DNA of 64,000 nt from Nepenthes gracilis. Lineage: Eukaryota > Streptophyta > Magnoliopsida > Caryophyllales > Nepenthaceae. How positions within the stretch are numbered: position 1 is the stretch's first letter; each line of letters starts with the position of its first letter. The notes under the pieces were generated by a model. The model worked only from the letters and a program-made list of their open reading frames with translations. It did no database searches and was not told where the DNA came from. The translations under genes and the position numbers were made by a program. The stretch lies in contig BSYO01000036.1 of the NCBI GenBank assembly GCA_033239525.1, positions 4,548,126 through 4,612,125 of the forward strand, given 5' to 3'. Shown here in pieces: positions 45,019 through 57,290 of the stretch.

Positions 45019-48000
45019 TCGATAGAGGTGGGAAACAAGAAGATCTGTTTGAACGGCACAAACTACAATACCATGAAGAGTAAGATGGCCGACCTATTAT
45101 TGTAGAAATAATACACCTTTTTGTGTTCGCGGCATAAAAGCTCGAAGCGAAGTCAGAGGAAGAGTGGGGCTTTGAGCACAAGCAGGCTTGTGGCTATATC
45201 CGACAATTTGTGGGTGATAATGTGTATAATCACATTCGAAATGAGACGGATGCAAAAATATTGTGAGAGAAGTTAGAAACTTTCTATGATTCTAAAACCG
45301 GTAACAATAAATTATTTCACTTGAACAAATTGATGCCAGTGAAATATTAGGAGGGAACGCCCGTTGCCGATCACTTGAATGAATTTCAAGGCTGCGTTGA
45401 CCAGTTAAACTGCATGGGCATCAAGTCTGAAGATGAAGTATTGGGATTGTAGCTCCTCACGACTTTGCCGAACTCCTGAGAGGTGATATGGATTACCATA
45501 GTCAATACTGCTCTAAATGGCATGATGACCCTTGAGATAGCAAAAGGAGCTGTGCTAAATGAGGAGATGAGGCGTCAATCACAGGCTTCTTTCTCCTCTA
45601 AGCACTCTGATCTGTTGGTCATAGAGTCCTGGGGAATGAGTAAATGGGGAATGAGTAAAGGGTGTGGCTCGAAATATGGAGAAAAAGGGCGGAGCAAGTC
45701 TCGTTCAAAGTATTAGAATCTTGAGTGCCACTATTGTGGTAATAAAGGTCAGATCAAGAAGCACTATTATAAGTAGCGGCGTGACAACAACGGAGAAGGA
45801 AAGAAGAATAAAGCAGAAAAGGGACGAGGTGAGGAGAAAGCCTCGGTCTCAGTTGTCATTGGAGGAGACCTCTTGTGAACTTGTGATATGAATGATGTGG
45901 TGAATGTGGCTGAATAGGAGACTGACTGGGTAGTGGATATTGGAGCGTCCCTACACGTCACATCTTGGAGAGGGCTCTTTTCATTTTACACTTTGGATGA
46001 TTTTGGAGTGTTGGAGATGGGAAACAAAGAGGCGTCAAGGGTAGTTCGTTGTGGCGATGTGTCTCTCTTCACTAACAATGGGACTCGACTACTGTTGAGG
46101 AACGTTTGGCACGTCCCTCACGTTCGTCTGAACATAATCTCTGTAGGCAGATTGGATGATGAGGGCTTTTGCCACATCTTCAGTGAAGAGGTGTGTAAGT
46201 TGACTAAAGGATCTCTAGTCGTTGCCCGCGGAAGAAAGGTGTCCAAAGTGTATGTGTTGTAAGCCTCTGCTATGGCCGGAGAAGTAAATGTTACTAGTAG
46301 TGAGGGGTTCATTGATTTGGGGCACTGTCACCTGGGCCACATGAGTGAAAAGGGAATGAGCAATCTAGCCAGAAAGGACCCTATTCTAGGAGTGATGGAA
46401 ACTGGCTTGAGGACTGGTCCTCACTGCATGGCTGGGAAACAGCGTCGAGTCTCGTTCCGAGGAGACTCGTCCTCCAAGAAGGCCGAGTAACTTGAGCTCG
46501 TACACACTGATGTGTGTGGGCTATTCAAGGAGAATTCTTTCGGAGGTGCACAATACTTTATCTCGTTCATTGATGATTACTCGAGGAAGCTGTGGGTGTA
46601 CCCGCTTAAGACCAAGGACCAAGTCCTCGAAGTATTTGAACATTTTCATGCTTTTGTTGAACGACAGATTAGAAGAAAGTTAAAGTGCATCCGAAGTGAC
46701 AATGGTGAAGAGTTTATTGGGGCATTTGATGCCTATTGTCGGTCTTATGACATTCGGTATCAGAAGACATCGCCGAAGACGCCTCAGTTGAATGGGGTGG
46801 CTGAGCGGATGAACCGCATGTTGATGGAGAGAGTAAGATGTATCTTTTCTGAGGCAAAGCTCTCCGGAACATTTTGGGTAGAGGCCCTAAAAACTGTAGC
46901 CTATGTCAATAATAGATCACCTTCTGGACTATTAAATGGAGAAGTCCTAGAAAAGTTGTGGTCCGTGGAATAAGTGTCTTATGACTACCTCTGGGTGTTT
47001 GGATACAAGATCTTCGTTCATATTACAAAGGATGAGAGGATAAAGTCGGAGCCGAAAATAATACAGTGTTTCTTTTTGGGTTATGAAAAAGATGAGTTGG
47101 GATTTAGACTCTATGACCCAACTGAGAAGAAGTTTGTTAAATCAAGGGACGGGATGTTTATAGAGGATGAAACTATTGATGACATCGTCAAAGAAAAGAA
47201 GGTAGTGCTAAGACCGGTTGGACTGACAAGATAAGTGCAGATATTGTCCAACCGAAACCTCTTTGTCAAAAGTTCAAGAGCCAAGGTATGGCCAAGGAAA
47301 ATAATGGGAAAATACCAGCGTCGGATGAAAACGTGGATGACGTCACTCCTCAGCCGGCTGAGGAAGTTGCTGTCCGAAGATCCTCAAGGGAACGACGGTC
47401 ATCTGTTCACCTGTCAACTAGTGAGTATGTTTTATTCACTAATGGAGGAGAATCAGAAAGCTTAAAAGAAGTTATGGAAGGCGAACATAATACAGAATGG
47501 AAGGAATCTATGTAGGACGAGATAAGCTCGTTACATGAGAATCATACGTTCAAGCTGGCTGAATTGTCAAAGGGGAAGAGAGTCCTGAAGAACAAATTTG
47601 TCTTCTGTTTGAAAATTGAAGAAAAAATCTCGCAGCTGAGGTACAAGGCAAGGTGATGGTGAAAGGTTTTAACCAGCGTAAAAGGGTTAATATTGGTAAA
47701 ATTTTTGCCCTTGTTGTAAAAATATCATTTATTCGAGTAGTGCTCGGTTTGGCCGCTGTCCTTGATTTAGGGGTGGAGTAGTTAGATATCCAGACGATAT
47801 TTCTCCATGGTGACTTTGAGGAGGAAATTTACATGTAACAGTTAAAGGGATTCAAGGTCAAGGAGAAGAAACGATTGGTGTATCGTTTGAGGAAGAGTCT
47901 GTACGGGTTAAAATAGGCTCCAAGATAGTGGTACAAGAAGTTCAAGTCTGTCATAATCGGTCAGTGATACTGAAAAACTACTTCCGATCACTGTGTTTTT

Positions 48001-49020
48001 GTGCAGAGATTCTTAGAGCATGATTTCGTCATTTTTCTACTCTATGTGGGCGACATGTTGATCGTTGGACAAAACAGTTTTTAGATTATGGAGTTAAAGT
48101 AGCAGCTTGGGCAATCTTTTGCCACGAAAGACTTAGGGTCGGTGAAGTAGATTTTGGGTATCAAAATATTTTACGACCGCAAGGTAAATAAATTGTGGCT
48201 ATCTCAAAAGTGTTATATTGAGAAAGTACTCTAACGCTTTAAAATGGATAAGTTTAAACCAGTGAGCACCCCACTAGCCAAACATTTTAAATTGAGTAGT
48301 AGGCAGTGTCCGACATCGGATGACGAAGAGGCTACCATGAGAGGCGTACCTTATTCATTTGCTGTAGGTAGCTTAATATATGTTATGGTGTGCACTAGGC
48401 CGAACATTGCATATGCGGTCGATACTGTTAGTTGGTTCCTGTCAAATTCTGGGAAAGAGCATTGGTCAGTAGTAAAGTAGATTTTGAGATATATTCGAAG
48501 GACTTCTAAGATGAGCTTGTGCTTTGGAAAAGACAAACCTCTACTAGTCAGATATACCGTTGCTAACATGGCAGGTGATGTTGACTTTAAAAGCCTATAT
48601 CCAGGGTATCTAGTCAAGTTTGTAGGAGGTGCCATTTCTAGGCAATGAAAGTTGCAAAAGTGCTTTGCCCTCTCAATCACTGAGGTTGAATTTATCGTAG
48701 TGACAGAAGCAAGCAAGAAGGTGTTGTGGATGAAGAAATTCATTCAAGAACTGGGCTTTAAGTAGGAGAAGTACATGGTACTTTGTAACAATCAAAGTGT
48801 CATACATCTTTATAAGAACTCCTCATCCCATTCGAGATTGAAACATATTGATATTCGATACTATTGGGTGAGAGATGTTAACGCAGGACTGCTGTCCTTG
48901 GAGAAAGTCCGAACTAAAGAAAATGGGTTAGACATGATGACGAACGTATTGTCCAAAGGAAAGCTTGAAACTTGTTGTGACATAGTTGGTCTGACGAATC
49001 TGGTTCCCCCACAGTCGTGA
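45019..49020 (+). pseudogene. Gag-Pol of the Tork/TNT1-like copia element
   Basis: From about 45019 to 47234 one frame holds Gag, a zinc-knuckle relic (CHYCGNKGQIKKHYYK), protease (VDIGASLHV, expected DSGA), the GAG-pre-integrase region and the integrase core (SFIDDYSRK, SDNGEEF), broken only by stops. From about 47288 another frame carries RT (WVKGFNQ, LRKSLYGLK, LLYVGDMLIVG) and a third RNase H to TGA 49018-49020 (NVLSKGKLETCCDIVGLTN). Almost every stop in the first frame replaces a Gln or Trp codon. The RT motif YVGD lacks the first catalytic Asp of YVDD, and the protease Asp-Ser-Gly reads DIG. Confidence 0.88.
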
Positions 49021-49029
49021 GGGAAAGTT

Positions 49030-49928
49030 TGTTAGGATTTTTTGGTCACTTCCATGTGGGAAATGACCGAAGTAAATAAAGGCATAAGCGGTTGCATTTG
49101 ACCGAAGTGCAATAACTACCGCAGTCACTAATTAAGGCACGAGGACCTTAAACTAAAGGGACGAAGATTTCGCATAAAGGACGAAGTCTTTAATAAGGGC
49201 CGAGGATTTTAAAAAATGGATGAGAGCTCTGATTGAAGGATGAGAACTCTAAATGGTAGCTGAAGATATCAGTTGTTGACCGAGGACACCAAGTTGCAAT
49301 CGAGAACATCAAGTAATGCCCGAGGACATGGGATGATGTCCGAGGACTTTAGTCATCACCTGGGGACCGTAACACTTGCAACGTTTGCACAAGCAGTTCT
49401 TTAGAAGGGGAAGTTGACTTTCAGAGTTAGCAGCTGATTGACGGAGTAGATCAACTCCTCCCGAGAGGATGACACTTAGTAGAGTTGGTGGCAGACTGTA
49501 GAATCAGTGGTAGGCTTTGCAGTACATGCAACCTACCTATTTGGTAGGCGGCCGGCCGGTCAAATTTTATATATATATATATATATATATATGTATGCTG
49601 GTATGCAACGTAATATAGCTTGCAAGTGAGTGAGCTAAGAAAAGGGAGTGCGAAGAAAAATAGAGAGAAGAAAAGGAGTACCCATTTTACTCTTGTGCTC
49701 TATTATTTACTCTCCAAAGGATTTTTGTAACTAGAGTTTTGTAACTACAATTTATATAGTGAAATTATTTATAAACTAAGTGTCCCGTGATTTTTTTCTC
49801 ATTTCAGAAGAGGGTTTTTCACATAAAAATTGTGTGTCCGTTCTTACTCTCTCTTATTGCTTTGTAGTGTATTTTTGTGTGTCAATCACTCTTGTCCGTC
49901 TCAGTACTGGCCATTTTCTTCCCCAACA
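49030..49928 (+). repeat. 3' LTR of the Tork/TNT1-like element
   Basis: 899 bp, preceded by a purine-rich tract TGAGGGAAAGTT (49018-49029). It parallels the 5' LTR, with GAGGAC units, W-box cores, and a TA microsatellite near 49567-49592. Ends CCCCAACA before the target repeat CCTGG. Confidence 0.88.
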
Positions 49929-49933
49929 CCTGG

Positions 49934-50790
49934 TTCATTATTACTGACACCACATTCTCTGAGTGGCTGGCAATTTGACTGGGGAATCCGTGCGCATGGA
50001 TTCCAAATCAACATAACCAACCAATGCTGATGAGGAGTCGAACAAAAACCTAATAAAGGAAGATGCTCTTGGATGCAGAGGATCAAAAACTGAGGATGTC
50101 TTTGGCCCATGGCATCATGCACCCAGCAAGCCCAGGAGGCAAAATAGAGGGTTAGGGGTGGGAGGAAAGGTGCCGAAGGAAGTTGGCACCATGCCGGAAG
50201 GAAGAGGGTCTAGATCCAATGCCCTAGAGAATCTGAGCGAAGATAGTCAGGAAGGGGAACCTATGTTAGAAATTCAGCTACCCGCGAAGCAAGGATTAGC
50301 CGAGGAACCATAACCTCACTTAGGCAGACAAAACTATGATATCCAAACAGAAACCTCATACTCCCAATCCATCCTCCTCAAGCCAAACCCAGGCTTCTCA
50401 CAAGGTTTACCAGAAGCTGCCAACAGTCAACTCGTGAACCCCCTTAATATCTCCCATGTTAAGCCATGAGTGCTCGAAGGTATCTCCAACCCAATCAAGC
50501 CATATAAGGCCTCCTACATGTCAAAAGAACCCAAACTTCAACCTCAGATGAGGACTAAGGGTTCTGTTCACCCTCCAAGCATAGCCCCAAAACTGTCAAA
50601 TATGGAATATAACCCTACAGCAAACAAACCACCGGACCCGACATTACCCACCATTGACCTTGACCTGGGTGTGATGGAGGAATTCTTAAGCAGCAATCCC
50701 ATGGATTCGAGCGAAGATGGTGGCCATATTACCCTGACTGAGGCAGAATATGAGAAATCAGGACTTGAGATGGAGGCCGCCTTAGGATAG
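49934..50790 (+). pseudogene. LINE ORF1, C-terminal part
   Basis: Starts immediately after the copia target duplication. Reading across small frameshifts gives VHYY, then EWLAI and GNPVRMDSKS-like residues of the ORF1 domain. A GPW...KPRRQ motif near 50110 matches the conserved region found after the zinc knuckle of plant LINE ORF1. The last 106 codons (50470-50790) are polar and acidic (TIDLDLGVMEEFLSSN). The frame ends at TAG 50788-50790, 31 bp before ORF2. Confidence 0.65.
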
Positions 50791-50821
50791 GCGAATCTCC
50801 TACCAAATGTGCCTAGTAACA

Positions 50822-51103
50822 ATGGGGATTGTCTCTTGGAATTGCCGGGGTGCAGCTAGAAAAGGGTTTAAAAGCACGTTAAAGGATATCAAGAGAGTGC
50901 AGAAGTTGGATACTTGTAACTTCGCATCGGTGGAAATAATGCAGATAGAGTAATTAACAGACTTGGCTTCGATGACAAGGCTATCAGAGATGCAAAAGGA
51001 TTTTCTAGAGGTATTTGGGTTCTTTGGAGCCAGGCATCCATGGATGTTGAGGTATTTGCTGTTGGGGGAAGGGGATCCTGCTTCGCCTATCTTGGCCATC
51101 CAT
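50822..51103 (+). pseudogene. LINE ORF2, start of the endonuclease domain (truncated)
   Basis: ATG 50822 opens MGIVSWNCRGAARKGFKSTL, the hallmark start of the apurinic endonuclease of plant L1 ORF2. After a stop and frameshift, NADRVINRLGFDDKAIRDAK and GFSRGIWVLW follow, also typical of this domain. Homology ends near 51103. RT and the C-terminal region are absent. Confidence 0.75.
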
Positions 51104-53945
51104 TAATCGACAGCCCAAATTCGAGGTTTTTGTTTTTTTTTTTTTTTATCGGGGTTAAGATTTAATCTCGGCTATCCCCGTAGACCATAATCTCATTTAT
51201 ACTCTCATTCTCAACGTCTTGTCGCTCGGCTCTCTCTTCGGGTAGTAGACAACCGCCGAACCATCGCCGCTGCTCTCAACTCTCCTTCTCTCCGGATCTC
51301 ACTTTCATTGACGATATTTAATAAGCTCGAGCAATAGGTAATGAAATATTGTTATTATTTTGAAGATTCTCTTTTTTTTTGTTAATATTTATTTTGTAGT
51401 ATTACTTTTGTGTTGTGGTTAATATTTTTAAAGGTACTCATTTATTTTTGTTGAGATTATAATTTGATTTCTCTTATTGTGATGTCGATAAATATTCTCT
51501 AATTTAAAGTGAAATAAACAACGTTAATATAATAGTTTGTATTTCAACAAAATAAATAAAATGCAACTGTTTATAGAAAAACATTGAATAAAATGGGATT
51601 TGGAGTTACGTAAAATTTTTATTTTGTGATATCATTGTTATCTGAATCAGTTACTAGGTTTTATAGTTTCCACAAACCTAAGAATTAGGCATTATGCAAT
51701 GAATAAATCTTCCACTTTATAAAATGGAAGTCATTGGCTACTGTTAGTAAATTGTGTCTAATATTATGTACAAACTATGATACTTATACCAATTGGTTAT
51801 AAATACAGGAAAAAATTATTAGTAAATTATTTATAATTCATTTATTTTTATATATTTTAATATGAGAATTAATTGATTAAGAATACAGAAAAATTAATTG
51901 CTCATTCATATCTAATGGACGATTGAAGACTTTCAGTTAACATGATATTCAAAATATGGATGATGTTTGAAATTTTTTAAAATAATATGGTCAGAAAATA
52001 AATTTTTTGTGTGAAAATTGTTTGTAAGAAAATCTAAGAAAGATGTAGAGATATTTTGGATATTTTTTTTTATTCTAGGGAGAAATGTAAGCATGATAAA
52101 AGATGGGAGGTAAAACAATCACATTGAGAAACTTGATGTGATTGTCCTGTTAAAATAGAATGCGTGTTGATAAGGGAGAGGATGATTGTTGTTGTAAAAA
52201 TTTTTGTGGGGGAACACAATTATGAATTAAAGCCTCACAAAACATTGCATATGTTGAGATCTTAAAGAAATGTTTCAAATGTGTATGGTTATGTTATTTA
52301 GATGACTCAAAATACTGGTTTAAAACTTATGACACACATAAATTAATGGTTATGAAGGCCGGTGATAGGAAAAATGTTGAATATATGGTAAAAGATCAGA
52401 AATATTACCTTTGAGTTAGGAGGCCGTGGAGTATGCAGTGTCATAAGGCGCAGGTCATACTAACATATTTTCGTAATTAAAAATCAAAAAATAAACAATT
52501 CTTCAATGCCATTCAACTTGATACATATAAATTGATAATTAATTTTTTTGGGCTAATATAGAGATTGTTGCTGATTATGTAGCATTTGGAGATATTGTCG
52601 CGTTTGACACAACGCATGGAATGAATAAATGTTTGAGACAATTTGAAATTTTATTGGGTTTAGCTCTCACAGACAAATGGTCATATTTGGAGCTGTATTG
52701 CTATATAATGAGATAATAGAATCTTTTATATAGTTTGTTTGAGATATTTTTGAAATGCCGTAGTGGGTGAAAACCTATTATTATTTTTACTGATCAAGTT
52801 GCCGCAATAGTTAAAGCAATTCTTTTGGCAATGCCCGTAGTTTTTATGGCTTGTGAACGTGGTATATTTTATAAAATTTTACTAATATTTAGTTTTTTTA
52901 TTTTGAATTATTTCATGAATTTATTAAATGTATGTATGATTTAATAATATTGCAGAGTTTGAAGCCGTATGGGCGACAATGATTTCCAATGAAGGAGTTT
53001 TTCATGTACGCTTATGGTTAGAAGACATGTACAATATACGTCATAAGTGGGTCTCATGCTATATAAGAAATGTCTTTACTTTGGGCATACAAAATACTCA
53101 ACGATCAAAAAATTTAAATAGTGACCCGAAGTCTTATCGAAAATGTGATTTAAACACGAGTGACTTCTTTAATCATTTCGATAGAGTGCCTAATAAGAAG
53201 AGGTATAAAGAATTGATTGCTAATTTCGCATGTAGGCAAAAGATTTCGGATGTTGTTATGAGTAATTGCCATTCTATGATTTAAGCTGCAAAAGTTTATA
53301 TCCCAACTATTTTTAAGATAGTTTAGAAACAGCTATTTGAAGTATCAGGTTGGCGTGTTATTTCACGTACAGATCTTATTCATGTCATAATTTATTATAC
53401 GGAATCGATGAATGAGATTACAGTTATTTTTGTTGTATTAACCAAAAATGTTGATTGTAGTTGTTAGAAATTTTAAATTGTCGGAATACTTTGTGGTATA
53501 CTTTCATAGTTTTTGATATCTATTATTTAACTGCTATTCTTGAACACTATATAATTGTTAGATGGATTTAAAATGTGAGATGTTCTAATAAAACCATTAT
53601 TACACCTTATATTCAAAATAACGATGATGATTTGTTTATTTGGTCTAGGAGGTTAATTTATAATCTCATGCAAAATTATATCTGAATGAAATCTATGTCG
53701 GGTGATTAAAAATGAAGGAGATTGCCATTGGAGTTAATAAAATGGTGAACAAATTTTGTAACCTTAATTTTAAAGAAGGGACGAACAATGGGGCATTATT
53801 TGTGGAGAAAATCTTGAAACTAATTGCCAATGGAACAATTAAAAGTATAAAATATCATGTAGGATGAAAGCCCATGAGAAGACCCAAAAGTTGTTGGGAG
53901 AAAATTAAACACGGGAAGCGAGTGTGTTTGTTTACTATATTGTTT
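51104..53945 (+). mobile_element. Degenerate FAR1-type MULE, copy 1 (left arm of an inverted pair)
   Basis: By eye this region aligns with the reverse complement of 54335-57290. Matching landmarks include TTAATCGACAG, TTAAGATTTAATCT, ATCTCACTTTCATT-ACGATA, AATATTGTTATTATTTTGAA, the FAR1-like coding part, and GACCCAAAAGTT near the inner end. Its outer end is shortened relative to copy 2. No terminal inverted repeat or 9-bp target duplication could be fixed. Confidence 0.7.
52105..53470 (+). pseudogene. FAR1-related MULE transposase pseudogene, copy 1
   Basis: Fragments in several frames follow the FAR1/FHY3 order. A DNA-binding part comes first (CDCPVKIECVL, EHNYELKPHKT, near 52130-52240). 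Next is the MULE transposase core (ILTYFRN near 52460, then FFNAIQLDT, FGDIVAFDTTHGMNK and TDQVAAIVKAI). After an intron-like AT stretch (about 52862-52953) comes a 101-codon open frame at 52979-53284 (RHKWVSCYIRNVFTLGIQNT, FFNHFDRV). FAR1 family members are domesticated or transposable Mutator-like transposases. Stops and shifts show this copy is inactive. Confidence 0.75.
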
Positions 53946-54334
53946 GGAGCTCACTAACACTATGATTAAACTGATTATCCTCCTTCCTCATTAGCTAACT
54001 AATGGCTCTCATTCACGGAAAGAACTCACTAATATATAATATCATACTAAATCAGTCAACAACAATCCTTTGCTGAAAAATAGTATAGAAAGGTGATTAT
54101 ATGTCTAACAATCAATTGAACTATAGCCAAATTTGAATTCTGTGAGTTCCAAAATGATCCATAGCCATACTAAATTACATCCAACATTGAATAGCCATGG
54201 GTTGCTGCTGAGTTGAGTTTGGAGTGGACAATTTCTAGGCAGAGAGAGAGAGAGAGAGAGTGCTAGAGGGAGAGATGAAGAGGAGATACCTAAACACATA
54301 TGTCAATGGCAAGTTAGATATCATAACTTGAAGA
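53946..54334. other. Spacer between the two inverted MULE copies
   Basis: About 390 bp with no counterpart in either arm that I can see. It includes a GA microsatellite at 54241-54260 and no coding potential. It may be the original target DNA or a remnant of one element's inner end. Confidence 0.5.
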
Positions 54335-57290
54335 CACACCATAGTATATCAAACAAATATACCCACTTCTTATGTTTAATTTTCTCCAAAAACTTTTGGG
54401 TCTTTTTATGGCCTTTCATCCTAGACAATATTTTATACCATTAACTATTCTATAGGCAATTTACTTCGGGATATTCTCCATAGGTATTGCCTCCTTGCTC
54501 GTTACTTTTTCTAATTGAGGTTACAAAAGTCATCCATAATTTTCTAAACTTCAATGGCAATTTCCTTCTTTTTTTTTTCCTACCACGTGATATAGATCTC
54601 ATTTGGATATAATTTCGCATGAAATTATTAGTTAACCATCCAAACTAGGTATGCAAATCGTCTTCGTTATTTTGAATTTCAGGTGTAATAATGGTTTCAT
54701 TAGAATGTCTCGTGTTTTGGGTTCATCTAATCATGATATAGAATTCAGGAATAATAGTCAAACAATGAAAATTTAAAACTACAAAAGCAGGTGCACAAAG
54801 GATTCTGACATTTTAAAATTTTTGATAACTACAGTCAATATTTTTTGTTGATGAATTAAAAATAATTGTAACCTCATTCATCGATTCTGTATAATAAATC
54901 ATGACATAAATGTGATCCATATATGAGATAACACTCTAACATGGTACCTTAAGTAACTGTTTTTGGACTATCTTAAAAATAATTGTGGTATAAACTTTTA
55001 CAACTTGAATCATAGAAGGACAATAACTGATAACAATATTTGAAATCTTTTGCCTAAATGTAAAATCGGCCATCAATTATTTATACCTCTTCTTATCAAG
55101 CATTTATCAAAATGATAAAAGAAGCATATCATATTTAAATCACATTTTAAATGAGACTCCATGTAACTATTTAAATGTTTTAATAGTTGAGTGCTATGTA
55201 TGTCCAAAGTGAAGGCATTTCTCATATAGTATGAAGCCCATTTGTGATGTATACTGTACATGCCTTCTAATCGTAAGCATATATACGAAGTTTCATAATT
55301 GAAAATCATTGTCACTCATGCGGCTTCTAAGTCTGCAACATTATTAAATCCATACACACATCTAGTAAATTGATGAAATAATTCAAAATTAGAAGTAAAT
55401 AATTAGTAACATTTTGTAAAATATGTCACTTGTTCAAGCCATGAAAACTACGGGACATTACTAAAGAAATCGCTTTGGCTATTACAACATCTTGATAAGT
55501 GAAAGTAGCAATAAGTTCTTACCCACCATGGTATTTCAAAAATGTCTCAAATAATCATATAAAGTTCTGTTGTCTCATTATATATCAATGTAGTTCCAAA
55601 TATGATTATTTGTTTGTGATGGCTAAACTCAGAGGAAACACTAAATGGCCTTAAATTTTTGTTCATTCAATATATTGTGTTGAACATCACAACATCTCCA
55701 AATGCTATATCTTTACATTACCCCAAAAGATGTTTGTTATCAATTCATTTGTATCAACTTGAATGATATTAAAGAATTGTCTGCTTTTCGATTTTTGGTT
55801 TTGAAAGTATGTTAGCATGGCCCCCTTCACCACATTGCATACTTTGCTGCCTCCTAACTCGAAGGTAGGATTTCTAATCTTTTGCCATATATCAAATATT
55901 TTTCCTACCACCGGCCTCTATAACCATTAATTTATGTGTGTCACAAGGTCTTAAATTAGTATTTTAGGCTATCTCAATAATATAACCTTGTACATTTGAA
56001 ATTTTTCTTTGGGATCTCAACATATGTCATATTTCGCGAGGTTTTAGTTTATGGCTATACTCCCTATGAAATTTTTTACAACAATAGTCATGCTCTACCT
56101 TATCAACATGTATTTCTATTTTAACTAGATAATCACATTTAATTTTCCAATTTGATTGTTTTATCTCTCTTTTTTTGTTATGTTCATATTTGCCTTTTCT
56201 AGAATAAAAAAATATCTAAAATATTTTTATATCATATTTCTTAAATTTTTTACGACCATTTTTCTCATAAAAAATCCTTCTTTTGACCATATTATTTTCA
56301 AAAATTTCAAGCACCATCCATATTTTTTAAAGTCTCCAATCGTCCATTGAATATAAATGAGTAATTAATTTTTTTGTATTCATAATCAATTAGTTCCCAT
56401 ATTAAAATATATAAAAATAAATAAATTATAAATAATTTACTAATAATTTTTTCTGTATTCATGACTAATTAGTATAAGTATCATAGCTTGCATATAATAT
56501 TGGACACAATTTACTAACACTAGCCAATGATTTTTATTTTACAAAGTGGAAGATTTACTCATTGCATAATGCCTAATTAATACATTTCATGAAAACTCTA
56601 AAAATCTACTAATTGATTCATAAAACAATGATATCACCAAATAAAAATTTTACTTAACTTTAAATTCCATTTCGTTCAATATTTATTAGTAAACAGTTGC
56701 ATTTCATTTGTTTTGTTGAAATACAAACTCATTACACTAGTGCTGTTTACTTTGTTTCAAATTGGAAAATATTCACAGACACCACAACTGGAGGAATTGA
56801 ATGATAATCTGAACAGAAATAAATAAGTATCTTTAAAAATATTCACCACAATACACTATTATTACCACAAAATAAATAGGAACAAAAAAGGAGAGATAAT
56901 CTTCAAAATAATAACAATATTTTATTACCAGTTGATCGAACTTACTGAATATCGTAAATGAAAGTGAGATCTGGACAGAAAGAGAGTTGGAGAGTAGTGG
57001 TAATGGTTCGACAATTGTTTGCGGTCCGAAGGAAGGCAAGAGGTTGAGGTTGATAGAGACAATGAGATTAGGGTTTATGGGCTGGTCTGATTTTCATCTT
57101 TTGTTTTTTAATTTTAAAATTTCCTTTTGATTATTCATTGATTTGAAAATTAATGGTTTAGACCTTTAAAATAATGTATACCGTTGGGTCAAACTTTTAA
57201 ATGGACAGCACAGATTAAATCTTAACTCTAATTATTTTATTTTAAAAATTCTTAGATTTAAACTGTCGATTAACAGAGGCCTAGATTCGT
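54335..57290 (-). mobile_element. Degenerate FAR1-type MULE, copy 2 (right arm of an inverted pair)
   Basis: Reverse-complement relative of 51104-53945, with the same landmarks in the opposite order. Its outer end is more complete than that of copy 1 and continues into block A (57073-57926), which is duplicated at 61886-62642. Boundaries are approximate. Confidence 0.7.
54840..56190 (-). pseudogene. FAR1-related MULE transposase pseudogene, copy 2
   Basis: Minus-strand fragments match copy 1. At 55705-55911 a 68-codon frame includes MLTYFQNQKSKSRQFFNIIQ and NIFWGN, the start of the MULE transposase core. At 55073-55315 an 80-codon frame includes YSIHHKWASYYMRNAFTLDI and FFYHFDKC, the FAR1 region after the catalytic core. 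The DNA-binding part near 56040-56190 is recognisable only by alignment with copy 1. Frames are broken by stops and indels. Confidence 0.7.

Larger units (their letters stand above)
44035..49928 (+). mobile_element. Full-length Ty1/copia element, Tork/TNT1-like, inserted in the LINE
   Basis: The 5894-bp element has LTRs of 935 and 899 bp that begin TGTT(G/A)GGATTTTTTGG and end CCTCAATA or CCCCAACA. It is flanked by GCTGG (44030-44034) and CCTGG (49929-49933), one mismatch. The PBS is of tRNA-Met type. Gag, protease, integrase, RT and RNase H follow in copia order. The wording of the integrase and RNase H regions (for example KPVSTPLAKHFKLSSRQ) is that of TNT1-94-type proteins. Many in-frame stops and a mutated RT motif show it is dead. 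Confidence 0.92.
43375..51103 (+). mobile_element. L1-type LINE remnant, split by a copia element and truncated in ORF2
   Basis: The LINE consists of 43375-44034 (5' end and start of ORF1) and 49934-51103 (rest of ORF1 and start of ORF2). A copia element with its own target duplication lies between. The two ORF1 halves read on across the insertion (FPTLL then VHYY). ORF2 stops after the first part of the endonuclease domain where MULE homology begins, so the RT region is missing here. No 3' poly-A or LINE target duplication can be defined. Confidence 0.8.
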
